A DNA stretch of 18,073 nucleotides from Saccoglossus kowalevskii (taxonomy: Eukaryota > Hemichordata > Enteropneusta > Harrimaniidae). Positions within the stretch are counted from its first letter, which is position 1, and each line of letters starts with the position of its first letter. A model generated the notes under the pieces. It ran no database searches. It saw only the letters and a list, made by a program, of their open reading frames with translations, and had not been told where the DNA came from. Made by a program: the position numbers and the translations under genes. Below, piece by piece: positions 17,884 to 18,073 of this stretch. The stretch is taken from positions 33,269 through 51,341 of the forward strand of contig NW_003149813.1 of NCBI RefSeq assembly GCF_000003605.2, read 5' to 3'.

Positions 17884-18073
17884 TATGTTTATATAAGAGA
17901 TTGCATACTTACCTTTGGTTAATGAAATTTTAATTTCATAAACAAATGGGATAATTGCCAATTATCATATAATACTGGTTAAATAAAATCGAAATAACAG
18001 TGGATAGCTCCCGTAGGGGGCGTCCTTCCCCTGTCATCTGATTTGCATACTTCCAGATCTTTTTGACCACGAT
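17884..18073. other. Right edge, unassigned; splice-donor-like site at 17904-17914
   Basis: On the minus strand, accaaagGTAAGTATGC is a near-ideal 5' splice site, and 18072-17980 in one frame (RGQKDLEVCKSDDRGRTPPT and on) is open until TAA. The open frame ends before the donor, so a coding exon is not supported. In plus sense ATACTTACCT resembles the U1 snRNA 5' end, but no U1 stems or Sm site follow. Confidence 0.25.

Overview
The window reads as non-genic DNA from a marine invertebrate genome. It is AT-rich, has no bacterial-style gene packing, and is made almost entirely of broken transposable elements of animal type. I cannot name the species. Tandem-repeat elements ending in a hairpin plus A-run, next to a Helitron helicase fragment, a DIRS/Ngaro-like fragment and an L1/Tx1-like LINE, fit a mollusc, hemichordate, cephalochordate or cnidarian. 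No host gene is established. One possible terminal exon lies at about 15.6-15.9 kb on the minus strand.

Layout. (1) About 0.25-6.2 kb, minus strand: a dead LINE with an ORF1 coiled-coil remnant, an APE-type endonuclease, a linker, reverse transcriptase and a cysteine/histidine-containing C-terminus. It carries frameshifts, stops, an internal deletion and a 40-bp tandem duplication. (2) 2.10-4.44 kb: a non-coding LTR retroelement nested inside the LINE RT. It has direct terminal repeats of unequal length (145 and 659 bp), a short target-site duplication, and PBS-like and PPT-like sites that point to minus-strand orientation. (3) 6.43-7.04 kb: a MITE-like element with 15-bp terminal inverted repeats and repeated TTAGC...GCTAA palindromes. 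(4) 7.44-8.83 kb: a HINE/pearl-like element with about five 148-159-bp tandem units, an ACG microsatellite and a terminal hairpin. (5) 9.36-11.56 kb: a large foldback element with arms of about 0.7 kb around a loop of about 39 bp, and a 78-bp minisatellite expanded in only one arm. (6) 11.77-13.79 kb, plus strand: the 5' part of a DIRS/Ngaro-like retroelement, with a gag-like protein and zinc knuckle, then the first part of its RT, truncated. (7) 13.8-16.1 kb: AT-rich DNA with no recognised gene apart from the exon candidate. (8) 16.1-16.86 kb: a second hairpin-ended, degenerate tandem-repeat element. (9) 17.29-17.88 kb, minus strand: an N-terminal fragment of a Helitron/Helentron helicase-type protein, cut at a third hairpin.

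None of these genes works together as a pathway. The window is a transposon graveyard with at least one clear nesting event. The most unusual structures are the one-sided minisatellite foldback, the LTR element with unequal LTRs, and three hairpin-ended elements that share one design although their sequences differ.
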